Below are positions 41,464-50,410 of a DNA stretch of 64,000 nucleotides, piece after piece. How positions within the stretch are numbered: position 1 is the stretch's first letter; each line of letters begins with the position of its first letter. Position numbers and translations under genes: made by a program. The stretch spans positions 79,322-143,321 of the forward strand of contig CAJUDX010000001.1 in the NCBI GenBank assembly GCA_910584785.1, written 5' to 3'. The stretch is from an uncultured Lachnospiraceae bacterium. GTDB lineage: Bacteria > Bacillota > Clostridia > Lachnospirales > Lachnospiraceae. Below the pieces are notes generated by a model, which was not told the DNA's origin, ran no database searches, and was given only the letters and a program-made list of their open reading frames with translations.

Positions 41464-42660
41464 ATGAAAATTTTAGTATTGAATTGCGGCAGCTCCTCCT
41501 TAAAGTATCAGTTAATCGATATGGCTGACGAGAGTGTAATTGCCAAGGGCTTATGTGAGAGAATCGGTATTGAAGGTTCAAAGCTCACCCATCAGGCGAC
41601 GGGAAAGGATAAATATGAGGTAGAAAGCCCGATGTCCGATCATACTGTGGCAATCCACATGGTAATGGATGCCCTTCAGGATAAGGAGCACGGCGTAATT
41701 CAGAGTACGGATGAGATTTCTGCAGTTGGACACCGCGTATTGCACGGCGGAAGAATTTACAGTGAGTCCATCGTAGTGAATGATGATGTAAAGAAGGTTA
41801 TCCGCGAATGCTTTGACCTTGGGCCTCTGCACAATCCGGCAAACCTGATGGGAATTGAAGCCTGTGAAGCGGCGATGCCAGGAAAGCCCAATGTAGCTGT
41901 ATGGGATACCGGTTTTGGTATGGCGATGCCGGAAAAGGCCTATATGTACGCAATTCCGCATGAGTATTATGAAAAATACAGCATCCGCCGCTATGGTTTC
42001 CACGGAACCAGTCATATGTTCGTATCCGGCGAAGCCATTCGCTTTGGTGGTCTTGATCCGGAAAATGCCAAGGTTATCGTATGCCATCTGGGTAACGGCG
42101 CCAGCATTTCTGCTTCCATCGGCGGAAAGTGTGTAGATACCTCCATGGGCTTAACTCCTCTTGAGGGCCTGATTATGGGAACAAGAAGCGGTGACATTGA
42201 TCCGGCAGTTGTCCAGTTTATCTGCAACAAAGAGGGCAAGGATGTCAATGAAGTGTTAAATATCTTAAATAAGAAATCCGGTGTTCTGGGCATGAGCGGC
42301 GGTGTTTCCAGCGACTTCAGAGATATTGAAGCTGCAAAGAAGGATGGAAATCACCTGGCAGAAGTGGCACTGGAAGCCTTTGTTTACCGCGTGGCAAAGT
42401 ATATCGGCGCTTACACCGCAGCAATGAACGGTGTGGACGCTATTGCCTTTACCGCAGGTGTGGGAGAGAATGATAAGGTCAGCAGAAAGTCTATCTGCTC
42501 CTATCTGGGCTACTTAGGCGTTAAGATTGACGATCAGGCAAATGATGTAAGAGGAAAGAACGCCGTGATTTCCGCTGCAGATTCCAAGGTTAAGGTGATG
42601 CTGATCCCGACGAACGAAGAACTGGCAATTGCAAGAGAAACCAAGAGGCTGACAGAGTAA
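41464..42660 (+). CDS. ackA: Acetate kinase
   Basis: Converts acetyl phosphate and ADP to acetate and ATP, the energy-yielding end of fermentation. The 398-residue protein has the complete family pattern: LVLNCGSSSLKYQLID at the start, GHRVLHGG, FHGTSHMFV, HLGNGASISA, GTRSGDIDPA and the ending FTAGVGEND and IPTNEELAIARET. GAAGGAG lies upstream of the ATG. It forms an operon with pduL. Strong codon bias fits a major catabolic role. Confidence 0.98.
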   Translation: MKILVLNCGSSSLKYQLIDMADESVIAKGLCERIGIEGSKLTHQATGKDKYEVESPMSDHTVAIHMVMDALQDKEHGVIQSTDEISAVGHRVLHGGRIYSESIVVNDDVKKVIRECFDLGPLHNPANLMGIEACEAAMPGKPNVAVWDTGFGMAMPEKAYMYAIPHEYYEKYSIRRYGFHGTSHMFVSGEAIRFGGLDPENAKVIVCHLGNGASISASIGGKCVDTSMGLTPLEGLIMGTRSGDIDPAVVQFICNKEGKDVNEVLNILNKKSGVLGMSGGVSSDFRDIEAAKKDGNHLAEVALEAFVYRVAKYIGAYTAAMNGVDAIAFTAGVGENDKVSRKSICSYLGYLGVKIDDQANDVRGKNAVISAADSKVKVMLIPTNEELAIARETKRLTE

Positions 42661-42733
42661 TTCCTGTCACTGCTGTGCATGTGTGAGCAGTAACAAGATA
42701 GACAGTATAACCGGCAAAAGATGAAAAATCTGG

Positions 42734-42762
42734 TTGACAAACACCGCCTGACTATGTATAAT
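42734..42762 (+). promoter_or_regulatory. Promoter of yceD-rpmF
   Basis: Consensus TTGACA (42734-42739), 17-base spacer, consensus TATAAT (42757-42762): a very strong vegetative promoter, fitting ribosomal protein expression. Confidence 0.85.
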
Positions 42763-42792
42763 ATTGAAGGTGCGTATTAGGAGTATTTTAAT

Positions 42793-43326
42793 ATGCTGAT
42801 TAACTTATCAGAGTTGTTTTCCTGCCAGGGAAAAATGAAGACCTATACCCAAAGTCTTGAGATGGAGCAGTTTCAGGGGCCGAACGGCCTTTATGAGGTT
42901 GCAGAAAAGGAGCCGGTAGTGTTAAATATTACACATACTGGTGATAAGAAGATGATGGTGGAAGGAACAGCAAAGCTTTCGCTGCTGATGCCCTGTGACC
43001 GTTGTCTGGAGCCTGTAGGGGTTCCCTTTGTGCTGTCGATAGAAGAAGAACTGGATATGAGCCAGAGCGAGGAAGAACGGGTAGAAGCGTTGGATGAACA
43101 ACCCTATATAAGCGGTTATTTTCTGGATGTGGATCGATTGGTTCAGACCGAACTTATGGTAAATCTGCCGATGAAGGTTTTATGCCGGGAGGACTGTAAG
43201 GGAATATGCAGTCAGTGCGGCATGAACTTAAATCATAGGAACTGTGACTGTGATAACCAGCCAAAGGACCCGCGGATGGCAGCCATCCAGGATATCTACA
43301 AGAAGTTTAATATGCAATCCACGTAA
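42793..43326 (+). CDS. YceD family (DUF177) protein
   Basis: A 177-residue cytoplasmic protein of the YceD/DUF177 family, conserved just before rpmF and implicated in 23S rRNA accumulation. Visible are the CDRCL motif (about residue 75) and the C-terminal Cys-rich CKGICSQCGMNLNHRNCDC, consistent with zinc binding as in many Firmicutes members. TAGGAG lies upstream of the ATG with a long spacer. The next gene, rpmF, starts 50 bases later in the same transcript. Confidence 0.92.
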   Translation: MLINLSELFSCQGKMKTYTQSLEMEQFQGPNGLYEVAEKEPVVLNITHTGDKKMMVEGTAKLSLLMPCDRCLEPVGVPFVLSIEEELDMSQSEEERVEALDEQPYISGYFLDVDRLVQTELMVNLPMKVLCREDCKGICSQCGMNLNHRNCDCDNQPKDPRMAAIQDIYKKFNMQST

Positions 43327-43376
43327 TTGTCCGCTTCTTATTACCGCGAGTGGATTGGAATAAGGAGGTGTAAACC

Positions 43377-43559
43377 ATGTCTATCTGTCCAAAGAATAAA
43401 TCTTCCAAAGCAAGAAGAGACAGCCGCCGGGCGAACTGGAAGATGAGCGCGCCAAACCTGGTAAAGTGCTCAAAGTGCGGCGCTTTGATGATGCCTCACC
43501 GCGTATGCAAGGCTTGCGGAAGCTATAATAAGCGTGAGATCGTTAAGGTTGAAGACTAA
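43377..43559 (+). CDS. rpmF: 50S ribosomal protein L32
   Basis: A 60-residue ribosomal protein. The basic N-terminus (SICPKNKSSKARRDSRRANW) and the zinc ribbon CSKCGALMMPHRVCKACG with four Cys identify the zinc-binding (C+) form of L32. AAGGAGGTG precedes the ATG. Unlike Bacillus, the fatty acid genes plsX-fab do not follow; a terminator ends the transcript. Confidence 0.98.
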   Translation: MSICPKNKSSKARRDSRRANWKMSAPNLVKCSKCGALMMPHRVCKACGSYNKREIVKVED

Positions 43560-43637
43560 GATTTTCGCATGATTTAAAATGAAAAAAGCAAGGAAATGTA
43601 AAAGTTTCCCATTACAAGGAAATAATTTCAGATTAGG

Positions 43638-43674
43638 CGGTATAGCCCCGGTGATAAGGGCTGTACCGTTTTTT
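43638..43674 (+). terminator. Terminator of yceD-rpmF
   Basis: CGGTATAGCCC (43638-43648) pairs with GGGCTGTACCG (43658-43668) with one wobble, followed by T6. Confidence 0.88.
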
Positions 43675-43819
43675 CTATTTCCTGTGCGCTTTGCCGTTTT
43701 TGATGGTTTTATTAATTTCATGATGCAAAAATTAATTTTCTGATGCAAAACCAGGGCAAATCGTGTATACTGAAAATATCTCTATTGAGCGATAAAACAA
43801 AGATAAGGAGGGTTACATC

Positions 43820-44623
43820 ATGGGAGAAATGATTTCATCGTTTGACGGCATGAAGCTGTATTTAAATAAGGAGGTTCCCCAAAATCCAAAGGCAGCACTG
43901 GTAATTGTTCACGGGCTTTGCGAGCATCAGGGACGTTATGATTATCTTGCGGATATTTTTCACCAGGCAGGGATAGAAACGTACCGTTTTGATCACCGGG
44001 GTCATGGGCGTTCTGAAGGGGAGAGAACGTATTATGGTGATTTTAATGAATTGCTGGATGATACGAATGTAGTCGTTGAAAGGGCAATTGCCGAAAACCC
44101 CGATATCCCGGTGTTTTTAATGGGACACAGTATGGGAGGGTTTACGGTAGCCTTATATGGGGCAAAGTATCCCGCTAAGAAGCTGAAAGGGTTTGTGACC
44201 AGCGGCGCATTGACGCATGATTTTGCGGGGCTGATTACCAGTGTGCCCAAGGGCCTTGATCCGCACACCCAGCTTCCCAATGAACTGGGCAGCGGTGTTT
44301 GTTCCGTGGCGGAAGTTGTGGACTGGTACGGCAAAGATCCCTGTAATACAAAGACGTTTACCACAGGGCTGTGCTATGCTCTCTGCCAGGGCCTGGATTG
44401 GTTTGCAGAAAAAGAAAAAGAATTTTCTTATCCGGTGCTGATGCTTCACGGAGAAAAGGACGGTCTGGTCAGTGTAAAAGATACTTATGCATTTTTTGAG
44501 CATGCGGCGTCAAAGGATAAACAGATGAAAATTTATGGGAACCTCTTCCATGAGATTTTTAATGAATACTGCCGGGATGAAGTGATTGGGGATGCGCTTT
44601 CTTGGATAGAGAAGAGGATTTAG
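43820..44623 (+). CDS. Alpha/beta hydrolase, monoacylglycerol lipase-like
   Basis: A 267-residue serine hydrolase of the PldB/monoacylglycerol lipase type. The oxyanion region is IVHGLCEHQGRYDYLAD, with the typical FDHRGHGRSEG, nucleophile Ser in MGHSMGG, catalytic Asp in HGEKDGLVS and His in NLFHEIFNE. There is no signal peptide, so it acts in the cytoplasm or at the inner membrane face on lysophospholipids or glycerides. AAGGAGG lies upstream of the ATG. It is a separate unit after the rpmF terminator. Confidence 0.9.
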   Translation: MGEMISSFDGMKLYLNKEVPQNPKAALVIVHGLCEHQGRYDYLADIFHQAGIETYRFDHRGHGRSEGERTYYGDFNELLDDTNVVVERAIAENPDIPVFLMGHSMGGFTVALYGAKYPAKKLKGFVTSGALTHDFAGLITSVPKGLDPHTQLPNELGSGVCSVAEVVDWYGKDPCNTKTFTTGLCYALCQGLDWFAEKEKEFSYPVLMLHGEKDGLVSVKDTYAFFEHAASKDKQMKIYGNLFHEIFNEYCRDEVIGDALSWIEKRI

Positions 44624-44694
44624 ACAGGCTGATGCAGAGAATAAAAAAAGAATTAGGCAGGCTGATGCAGAGAATAAATAAGGAAGTAGGCAGG
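44621..44694. repeat. 33-bp tandem repeat (2.2 copies) after the lipase gene
   Basis: The stretch from the lipase stop codon (44621) is repeated with a 33-base period (44654, partial at 44687), sharing AGGCTGATGCAGAGAATAAA. The last partial unit supplies the AGGCAGG ribosome binding site of the next gene. Confidence 0.75.
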
Positions 44695-44702
44695 TTATTG
44701 TG

Positions 44703-45638
44703 ATGAATTATTATCTTGCGCCCATGGAAGGGGTAACCGGCTATGTGTTCCGCAGCGTATACCACCAGTGCTTCCCGGCTATGGATAAATACTTTACCCC
44801 CTTTTTATCCCCGAATGCAGACGGAAAGCTGAGTCCAAGGGAGTATCAGGATCTTGACCCGGAACATAACCAAGGGATGCACGTAGTTCCCCAGATTTTA
44901 ACTCATTCTGCAGGGGATTTTATCCGCACGGCAAAAACTTTAATTTCTATGGGCTATGATGAGGTGAATTTTAACCTTGGCTGCCCTTCGGGGACGGTGG
45001 TTTCCAAAGGTAAAGGCTCCGGTTTTCTGGCATTTCCCGAAAAACTTAATGCCTGCCTTTATGAAATTTTCTCCCGGCTGGAGATGAAGATTTCCATAAA
45101 AACAAGGATAGGGAAGGAACAGCCGGAGGAATTTGAACAATTACTGGAAATTTACAACCAGTATAAGATGGAAGAGCTGATTATTCACCCCAGAGTACAG
45201 AAAGACGGCTATAAAAACACACCCTGCCTGCCGGCATTTCGTTACGCGTATGAAAAGAGCACGAATCCTTTATGCTACAATGGGGATATTTACCGGGCAG
45301 AAGATAAAGAAAAGATAATGCAACAGTTCCCCAAACTCCCTGCTATGATGTTAGGACGGGGAATTGTGTCTAATCCAGGACTTTTGCAGTGCTTCAGCGC
45401 GCCAGACGGCGTTTGCAGCGTGTCAAAAGAGCAGCTTGAAGAATTTCATCATCGCTTGTATGAAGCCTATTGCAGGGCCTATCTGCACGTATCCGGGCCA
45501 AAGGTTGTATTGTTTAAAATGAAGGAAATCTGGTGTTATCTGTCAGTTTCCTTTGGCGGCGAGAGTAAAGCGGTGAAAAAAATAAAAAAGGCACAGAACC
45601 TTAAGGAGTATGAAGATGCCGTCAGGAGTTTGTTTTGA
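44703..45638 (+). CDS. tRNA-dihydrouridine synthase
   Basis: FMN enzyme that reduces uridines in the D-loop of tRNA. The 311-residue protein starts at ATG 44703 (MNYYLAPMEGVTGYVFRSVY). The FMN site and catalytic Cys94 are in VNFNLGCPSGTVV, followed by ISIKTRIG, IIHPRVQKDGY, CYNGDIY and MLGRGIVSNPGLL. A GTG directly before the ATG is less likely to be the start. Which uridine is modified (DusB-like or DusC-like) cannot be told. It is followed by an alcohol dehydrogenase gene 33 bases later. Confidence 0.94.
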   Translation: MNYYLAPMEGVTGYVFRSVYHQCFPAMDKYFTPFLSPNADGKLSPREYQDLDPEHNQGMHVVPQILTHSAGDFIRTAKTLISMGYDEVNFNLGCPSGTVVSKGKGSGFLAFPEKLNACLYEIFSRLEMKISIKTRIGKEQPEEFEQLLEIYNQYKMEELIIHPRVQKDGYKNTPCLPAFRYAYEKSTNPLCYNGDIYRAEDKEKIMQQFPKLPAMMLGRGIVSNPGLLQCFSAPDGVCSVSKEQLEEFHHRLYEAYCRAYLHVSGPKVVLFKMKEIWCYLSVSFGGESKAVKKIKKAQNLKEYEDAVRSLF

Positions 45639-45671
45639 GAACCCTATAAAAACGTAAAGGAGAACTATCGT

Positions 45672-46856
45672 ATGAAAAATTTTGATCACATCATTCCCAC
45701 TCGAATTATCTTCGGAAAGGATACGGAAGCACAGATTGGTCCGCTGGTTAAGGAGTATGGCTTCCGCAAAGTTTTACTTCACTATGGAGGGGGAAGCGTG
45801 GTAAAGTCGGGGCTTCTTGACCGGGTAAAGGATTCTCTTACCGGGGTTGGAATATCTTTCGTGGAACTGGGAGGGGCGCAGGCTAATCCTGTGCTTAGCC
45901 TGGTGCGCAGGGGAATTGCCCTGTGCCTGGAAGAAAAGGTTGACCTTATCCTGGCTGTGGGCGGCGGAAGTGCCATTGACTCGGCAAAAGCCATAGGGGA
46001 CGGCGCGGGCAATCCCGATGTGGATGTATGGAAGTTTTTTATCCGGGAAGCCGATCCCAAGGCACATATTCCGGTAGCGGTCATTCTTACCCTGGCGGCT
46101 TCCGGTAGCGAAATGAGCCAGTCAGCGGTGCTTACCAATGAGGACGGCGGCCTTAAGCGGGGCTATAACAGCTGGACGCATCAGCCACTGTTTTCTATCT
46201 GCAATCCAGAACTGACCTACACCGTCAGCAAGTTTCAGACGGGCTGCGGCACGGTGGATATTATGATGCACACGCTGGAGCGTTACTTTGGCTGGAGCAC
46301 GGACAGTTTAATTACGGATCGGCTGGCTGAGGGGCTGTTAAAGGCAGTGATTGAAGCCGGGCGCATTGCAGATAAGAATCCGCAGGATTATGAAGCCAGG
46401 GCAACACTGATGTGGGCGGGCAGTCTTTCGCACAATGGTTTGACCGGGCTTGGACGTGACTTTTTTATGCAGGTGCATCAGCTTGAGCATGAACTTTCCG
46501 GGATGTATCCAGAAATTGCCCATGGTGCAGGACTTTCTGCGCTGTTTTGTTCGTGGGCAAGGTACGTCTGCCCGACCTGGCCTGAACGTTTTGCCCAGTA
46601 TGCGGTGCAGGTATGGCAGATAACCATGGAGGAAAATGATCCGACGAAAACGGCTCTGGCAGGAATTGCCGCTACAGAGGAGTATTTCAAGAGCCTGGGG
46701 ATGCCGGTTTCCTTAAAGGAACTGCACGTCGATCCTGCGCGCTTTGAGGAAATGGCAGAGAAATGTACGAATTTTGGCAAGCGTACCCTGCCGGGAATCC
46801 GGGAACTAAAAAAGAATGATATGATGGAAATTTACCGGATGGCCTATGAACGATAA
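45672..46856 (+). CDS. Iron-containing alcohol dehydrogenase (YqhD/BDH type)
   Basis: NAD(P)H-dependent reductase of aldehydes to alcohols. The 394-residue protein has the family's start FDHIIPTRIIFGKDTEAQIG, the cofactor loop AVGGGSAIDSAKAIG, LTLAASGSEMS, and metal ligands in GTVDIMMH, QVHQLEHELS and IAHGAGLS. It is closest in pattern to the butanol/lactaldehyde reductases of the YqhD subgroup. AAGGAG precedes the ATG. It is followed by a MITE-like hairpin that may end transcription. Confidence 0.94.
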   Translation: MKNFDHIIPTRIIFGKDTEAQIGPLVKEYGFRKVLLHYGGGSVVKSGLLDRVKDSLTGVGISFVELGGAQANPVLSLVRRGIALCLEEKVDLILAVGGGSAIDSAKAIGDGAGNPDVDVWKFFIREADPKAHIPVAVILTLAASGSEMSQSAVLTNEDGGLKRGYNSWTHQPLFSICNPELTYTVSKFQTGCGTVDIMMHTLERYFGWSTDSLITDRLAEGLLKAVIEAGRIADKNPQDYEARATLMWAGSLSHNGLTGLGRDFFMQVHQLEHELSGMYPEIAHGAGLSALFCSWARYVCPTWPERFAQYAVQVWQITMEENDPTKTALAGIAATEEYFKSLGMPVSLKELHVDPARFEEMAEKCTNFGKRTLPGIRELKKNDMMEIYRMAYER

Positions 46857-46909
46857 TAAAAGTCCAGAGTAAACTTGAATCTTATTGGTTATTCGTAAAA
46901 GGACAAAGC

Positions 46910-47008
46910 GGAGCTGTTGCAAAAAACGGTTGATGCACAATATATGGATGAAACGCTTATGGTTTCTGTCGTATATTATGCACTTAGCCGTTATTTTGCA
47001 ACAGCTCC
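46910..47008. mobile_element. MITE-like hairpin element, copy A
   Basis: A 99-base near-perfect palindrome. GGAGCTGTTGCAAAA at the left end is repeated inverted at the right end (TTTTGCAACAGCTCC), the arms continue through ACGG/CCGT and TGCA-AATATA, and the apex is GAAAC-GCTTATG-GTTTC. A related copy is at 53340-53446. The ends resemble terminal repeats of insertion sequences; no transposase is inside. It lies between convergent genes. Confidence 0.7.
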
Positions 47009-47075
47009 AGCTCCTTCATTAGAATGTTGTCTGTTTTTCAGCAACACTGATTTTATTTACTATGGTTATCTGCCT

Positions 47076-48533
47076 TTATTTGCAAAGCTTCTTAAACTCA
47101 TCTGCCACAAACTGTACCTGTGTACCTACGATAACCTGAACGGAAGTTTTTCCTGGGCGGATAACGCCGGCAACGCCTGCGGACTTAATCTTCTTTTCAT
47201 CGACAGCCGTGTAATCCTTAACTTCCAGGCGGAGTCTTGTAATACAGTTGTCAATGGAGGTAACATTCGACGGGCCGCCGATACCTTCCAGGATGATTCT
47301 TGCCACTTCAGTAAAGTTGTTATTGGACAGAACTACCTGGGTTTCGTCCTCGTCGTCCTCGCGTCCGGGGGTCTTTAAGTTAAACTTAACAATAATAAAG
47401 CGGAATACGATATAGTAGATAATGCCGACAACTACGCCGATGGGAATCAAAAACCATGGGTTCTGTGCCAGAGGCGTAAAGGAGCTGAGTACCATATCTA
47501 CCGCACCGCCGGAGAAAGAGAAGCCTGCACGGATGGGAAGGGCAACGGTAATGCCTGCGGTGATACCGGCAAGCAGAGCATGAACAACGTACAGACCTGG
47601 AGCCAGGAACATAAATGCAAATTCGATTGGCTCGGTAACGCCGGTGAAGAAGGAACAGAAAGCTGCGGAGAATAACAGACCGTAAGCAATCTTTTTCTTT
47701 TCCGGTTTTGCCGTGTGGTACATGGCAAGACATGCTGCAGGAAGACCAAACATCATGAAGGGGAAGAATCCGGTCATATACATACCGGCCTGTCCGAGTA
47801 CACCTGTATTTCCCCAGAAATTGCCAAGGTCATTAATTCCTGCCACGTCAAACCAGAATACGGAGTTTAACGCATGGTGCAGGCCGAACGGAATCAGCAG
47901 ACGGTTAAAGAATGCGTAGATTCCGGCACCCAGAGCGCCCATGCCGATAAATGCCTTACCCATAGCAACCAGTGCACCGTAAACGATAGGCCATACAAAG
48001 AAGAGAACCAAAGCTGCCGCGATGGAATACAGTGCCGTAAAAATCGCTACCGCACGTTTGCCGCTGAAGAAAGCCAGGGCATCGGGAAGCTTTACGCTCT
48101 TATACTTATTATAACAGGTGGAACCGATAATACCGGAGATAATACCGATAAACTGGTTGACAATCTTGCCAAAAGCAGGATCGGCTTCCTTGCCGGTAAT
48201 ACCCGCTACCGTACCGCTGCTGAGCAGGGTGGTAATCATATACATGGAAACCAGACCGGATAATGCCGCTGCGCCGTCACTGTCGTCAGCCATACCCACG
48301 GCAACACCGATGGCAAACAGCCACGACATATTGTCGATTAAGGCACCGCCTGCTTTAATCAAAAACAAACCTACCGAGTAGAGAAATCCCCCTGCGGTAA
48401 ACCCCTGAACCTCCCCTGCCATGGCAGCCGGAGCCAGTATGTAGCCGATACCCATTAAAATACCGCAGATGGGCAGACATGCTACCGGAAGCATCAGCGA
48501 CTTGCCAAGCTTTTGAAAATACTTCATTAACAT
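47076..48533 (-). CDS. PTS glucose/N-acetylglucosamine family transporter, EIIBC
   Basis: Sugar permease that phosphorylates its substrate during uptake. The 485-residue protein has an EIIC membrane domain (about 1-380, with GVTEPIEFAFMFLAPGLYVVHA and NSVFWFDVAG) and a C-terminal EIIB domain with phosphorylated Cys430 in SIDNCITRLRLEV. EIIA is encoded separately two genes upstream. AAAGGAG lies seven bases before the ATG. Pattern and length are closer to the GlcNAc/glucose group than to sucrose or beta-glucoside carriers, but the exact sugar is not certain. Transcription is probably controlled by the antiterminator at the head of the operon. Confidence 0.92.
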   Translation of the reverse strand: MLMKYFQKLGKSLMLPVACLPICGILMGIGYILAPAAMAGEVQGFTAGGFLYSVGLFLIKAGGALIDNMSWLFAIGVAVGMADDSDGAAALSGLVSMYMITTLLSSGTVAGITGKEADPAFGKIVNQFIGIISGIIGSTCYNKYKSVKLPDALAFFSGKRAVAIFTALYSIAAALVLFFVWPIVYGALVAMGKAFIGMGALGAGIYAFFNRLLIPFGLHHALNSVFWFDVAGINDLGNFWGNTGVLGQAGMYMTGFFPFMMFGLPAACLAMYHTAKPEKKKIAYGLLFSAAFCSFFTGVTEPIEFAFMFLAPGLYVVHALLAGITAGITVALPIRAGFSFSGGAVDMVLSSFTPLAQNPWFLIPIGVVVGIIYYIVFRFIIVKFNLKTPGREDDEDETQVVLSNNNFTEVARIILEGIGGPSNVTSIDNCITRLRLEVKDYTAVDEKKIKSAGVAGVIRPGKTSVQVIVGTQVQFVADEFKKLCK

Positions 48534-48651
48534 AAGAAAACTCCTTTCTCCCGGTCAAATGACCGCTGCATTGATGGTTTATCTAAATCCTTTCGGACTT
48601 AAATCAAAGAAATAATAAATTGGAAATCACAAAGAAAAGAAATGGATAATC

Positions 48652-48918
48652 CTAAAAAATGGCCTGTGTTCCATTTAGCGCCTGTTCAAGTGCTGTAACC
48701 ATTTCCTCTTCCCCTGGACCGTCGGCTTCAAGGGTGAGTTCATCCCTGTACAAAGCCCCCAAAGACATCAGCTCCATAAAATCTCTTCCATCCGCGTTTT
48801 TTTCCCCAAAGCTAACCCTTACCCGGACAGAAGATTTTTTGCACAGCATGGAAACTTTTGCTGAATTTCTCGCGTGCATCCCCTCAATATCCGTTAAAAT
48901 AATTGTTTTTCTAACCAT
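48652..48918 (-). CDS. HPr-like phosphocarrier with Asp at the Ser46 position
   Basis: An 88-residue HPr-fold protein. The active-site His15 is present (EGMHARNSAK), although the following Pro is replaced by Asn. It aligns without gaps with Bacillus HPr; the regulatory Ser46 is Asp46 (ADGRDFMELMSLG), so HPr kinase could not phosphorylate it, and it may mimic the Ser-phosphorylated form. It sits in a PTS operon between the EIIA and EIIBC genes, so a dedicated phosphocarrier is plausible. The general HPr gene must lie elsewhere. A Crh-like role in catabolite control is an alternative, but His15 is retained here. Confidence 0.88.
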   Translation of the reverse strand: MVRKTIILTDIEGMHARNSAKVSMLCKKSSVRVRVSFGEKNADGRDFMELMSLGALYRDELTLEADGPGEEEMVTALEQALNGTQAIF

Positions 48919-48992
48919 AAATCTACCTGCTGTGAAACTGCTCTGCAGTACTTAAATTGCGCTGTATCCTGTGTTTTTGCAAGCGGTTTTCC

Positions 48993-49484
48993 TTACAGTG
49001 TAATGATGGGATCTAATGCCTTTACCTCCATACCGCTGTGGCAGACCATGTTGGGGAAGGATGGGGTATTGCAGATAATTACAGGAGTCGTGATATCGTA
49101 GCCCGCTGACTTTACCCTTTCTAAATCCACCTCAACCAGCACATCACCGGCTCTAACCCTGTCCCCCTGAGCGACAAGGGCGTTGAAGAACTGGCCTTTT
49201 AAATTTACCGTATCCAGTCCGATGTGGACAATTAATTCCGCCCCGAAATCGGTTTTTAAGCTCACGGCATGTTTGGTTTCAAACATAACCACAATCTCGC
49301 CGTCTGCCGGTGCCACAATCCTTCCGTCACTGGGAACAATCGCTACCCCCTTTCCCAAGATTTCCTGGCTGAATGTGGGGTCTGCCACCTCGCTCATGGG
49401 GATGGCTTTTCCCGACACAGGCGCCAAAATCTCGTGTTTTGCTGCTTCCTGTCCACCAAATAATTTTTTAAGTGAACCAAACAA
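48993..49484 (-). CDS. PTS glucose-family EIIA protein
   Basis: A 163-residue cytoplasmic phosphocarrier that takes phosphate from HPr on His and passes it to EIIB. The EIIA-Glc fold shows both active-site His: His72 (ETKHAVSL) and phosphorylated His87 (ELIVHIGLDTV). The start codon is UUG at 49484, with AGGAGG eight bases upstream; there is no usable ATG. It is 20 bases downstream of the antiterminator gene. Confidence 0.94.
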   Translation of the reverse strand: MFGSLKKLFGGQEAAKHEILAPVSGKAIPMSEVADPTFSQEILGKGVAIVPSDGRIVAPADGEIVVMFETKHAVSLKTDFGAELIVHIGLDTVNLKGQFFNALVAQGDRVRAGDVLVEVDLERVKSAGYDITTPVIICNTPSFPNMVCHSGMEVKALDPIITL

Positions 49485-49504
49485 AATAACCGCCTCCTTT
49501 TATG

Positions 49505-50332
49505 TTATATGCGCACACGCTTAATGTGTACGGCTAAATAAGACACTTCTTCGTCTGATACATGATGCTCATAGTTTTTCTGGATGTGCTCCCGGATCTT
49601 CAGACTGCACTGGTATTCCTCAGGATAAATTTTGGAGATAACCTGGGAAAATTCAGGGTTTTCCCCGTCTAAAAGTTCCTTGCAGTAAATCCGTTCTGCC
49701 AGAAACCTGAGGTGTGTGATCAGGCGTTCATAGCTTAAAGAGCTTTCGTCAAATTCTATATGGAAATAGTTCTTAATAATTCCCATGACCTCCTGAATTA
49801 AGTTTGTAATGTCAATGGTGTCCCGCATCTTGATATTGTATTCTGCATTGACAATGTGCAGGGCAATGGAGGCCGCTTCGTCTGCCGGAAGACGTATGCC
49901 CAGACGGTTTTCAATCAGGGTAATGGCATACTCGCCGACCAGGTATTCTTCCTTATAAAAATTTTTAACTTCCCGAATCAGTGGATTGGCAAATATCATT
50001 TTTTTCTGAATCCGTTCGATGGAAAAATTAATATGGTCGGTCAGCGTCAGATAAATGCTGTGGTTTAATTTCCGGTTAAGAACATTTTTCGCGTAGTCAA
50101 TAATCTCCGAAGAAATCTGTAAATGTTCCAGGGGAATCTGCGCCAGAAGGCTGCGGAACTTGGTCATGGTTCCCGGATTGTCCAGACGGAAAATTTTTTC
50201 AATCTTTTCGTTAGGAATTTCCATGTCCTTTCTCATATGGTAGCCCACGCCCCGTCCCATAATAACCACTTCCGTTCCGTCCTGATCCACGGCACTCACA
50301 ACATTATTATTGATTACCTTATTGACTTTCAT
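49505..50332 (-). CDS. BglG/LicT-family transcriptional antiterminator
   Basis: RNA-binding regulator of PTS genes. The 275-residue protein has an N-terminal CAT RNA-binding domain (1-55, MKVNKVINNNVVSAVDQDG, VIMGRGVGYHMRKD) and two PRD domains with conserved His residues (DHINFSIER, ALHIVNAEYN, HLRFLAERI, LAVHIKRVRI). The start at 50332 has AAAGGGTG upstream and gives the family N-terminus; the frame extends to 50374, into the leader. Its own leader carries the RNA target and terminator (50355-50431), so it is autoregulated and should control the whole operon in response to PTS phosphorylation. Confidence 0.95.
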   Translation of the reverse strand: MKVNKVINNNVVSAVDQDGTEVVIMGRGVGYHMRKDMEIPNEKIEKIFRLDNPGTMTKFRSLLAQIPLEHLQISSEIIDYAKNVLNRKLNHSIYLTLTDHINFSIERIQKKMIFANPLIREVKNFYKEEYLVGEYAITLIENRLGIRLPADEAASIALHIVNAEYNIKMRDTIDITNLIQEVMGIIKNYFHIEFDESSLSYERLITHLRFLAERIYCKELLDGENPEFSQVISKIYPEEYQCSLKIREHIQKNYEHHVSDEEVSYLAVHIKRVRI

Positions 50333-50354
50333 TACATTAACACCCTTTAAACAC

Positions 50355-50410
50355 AAAAAACCAATCTTGAACAACCGACCTCACTGAAGTCTGGTTCAAA
50401 ACTGGTTTTG
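50355..50410 (-). terminator. Leader terminator controlled by the antiterminator
   Basis: On the minus strand AAAACCA and TTGAAC pair with GTTCAA and TTGGTTTT, ending in T6. The 5' arm overlaps the 3' end of the antiterminator target, so the two structures exclude one another. Confidence 0.8.

Noticed and set aside
46910..47008. Hairpin as the end of a complete insertion sequence
   Set aside because: No transposase frame lies inside or beside either copy; only the terminal-repeat-like palindrome is present.
46917..47378. 153-codon open frame on the plus strand
   Set aside because: It starts inside the MITE-like hairpin and continues antisense to the EIIBC gene; a chance frame.
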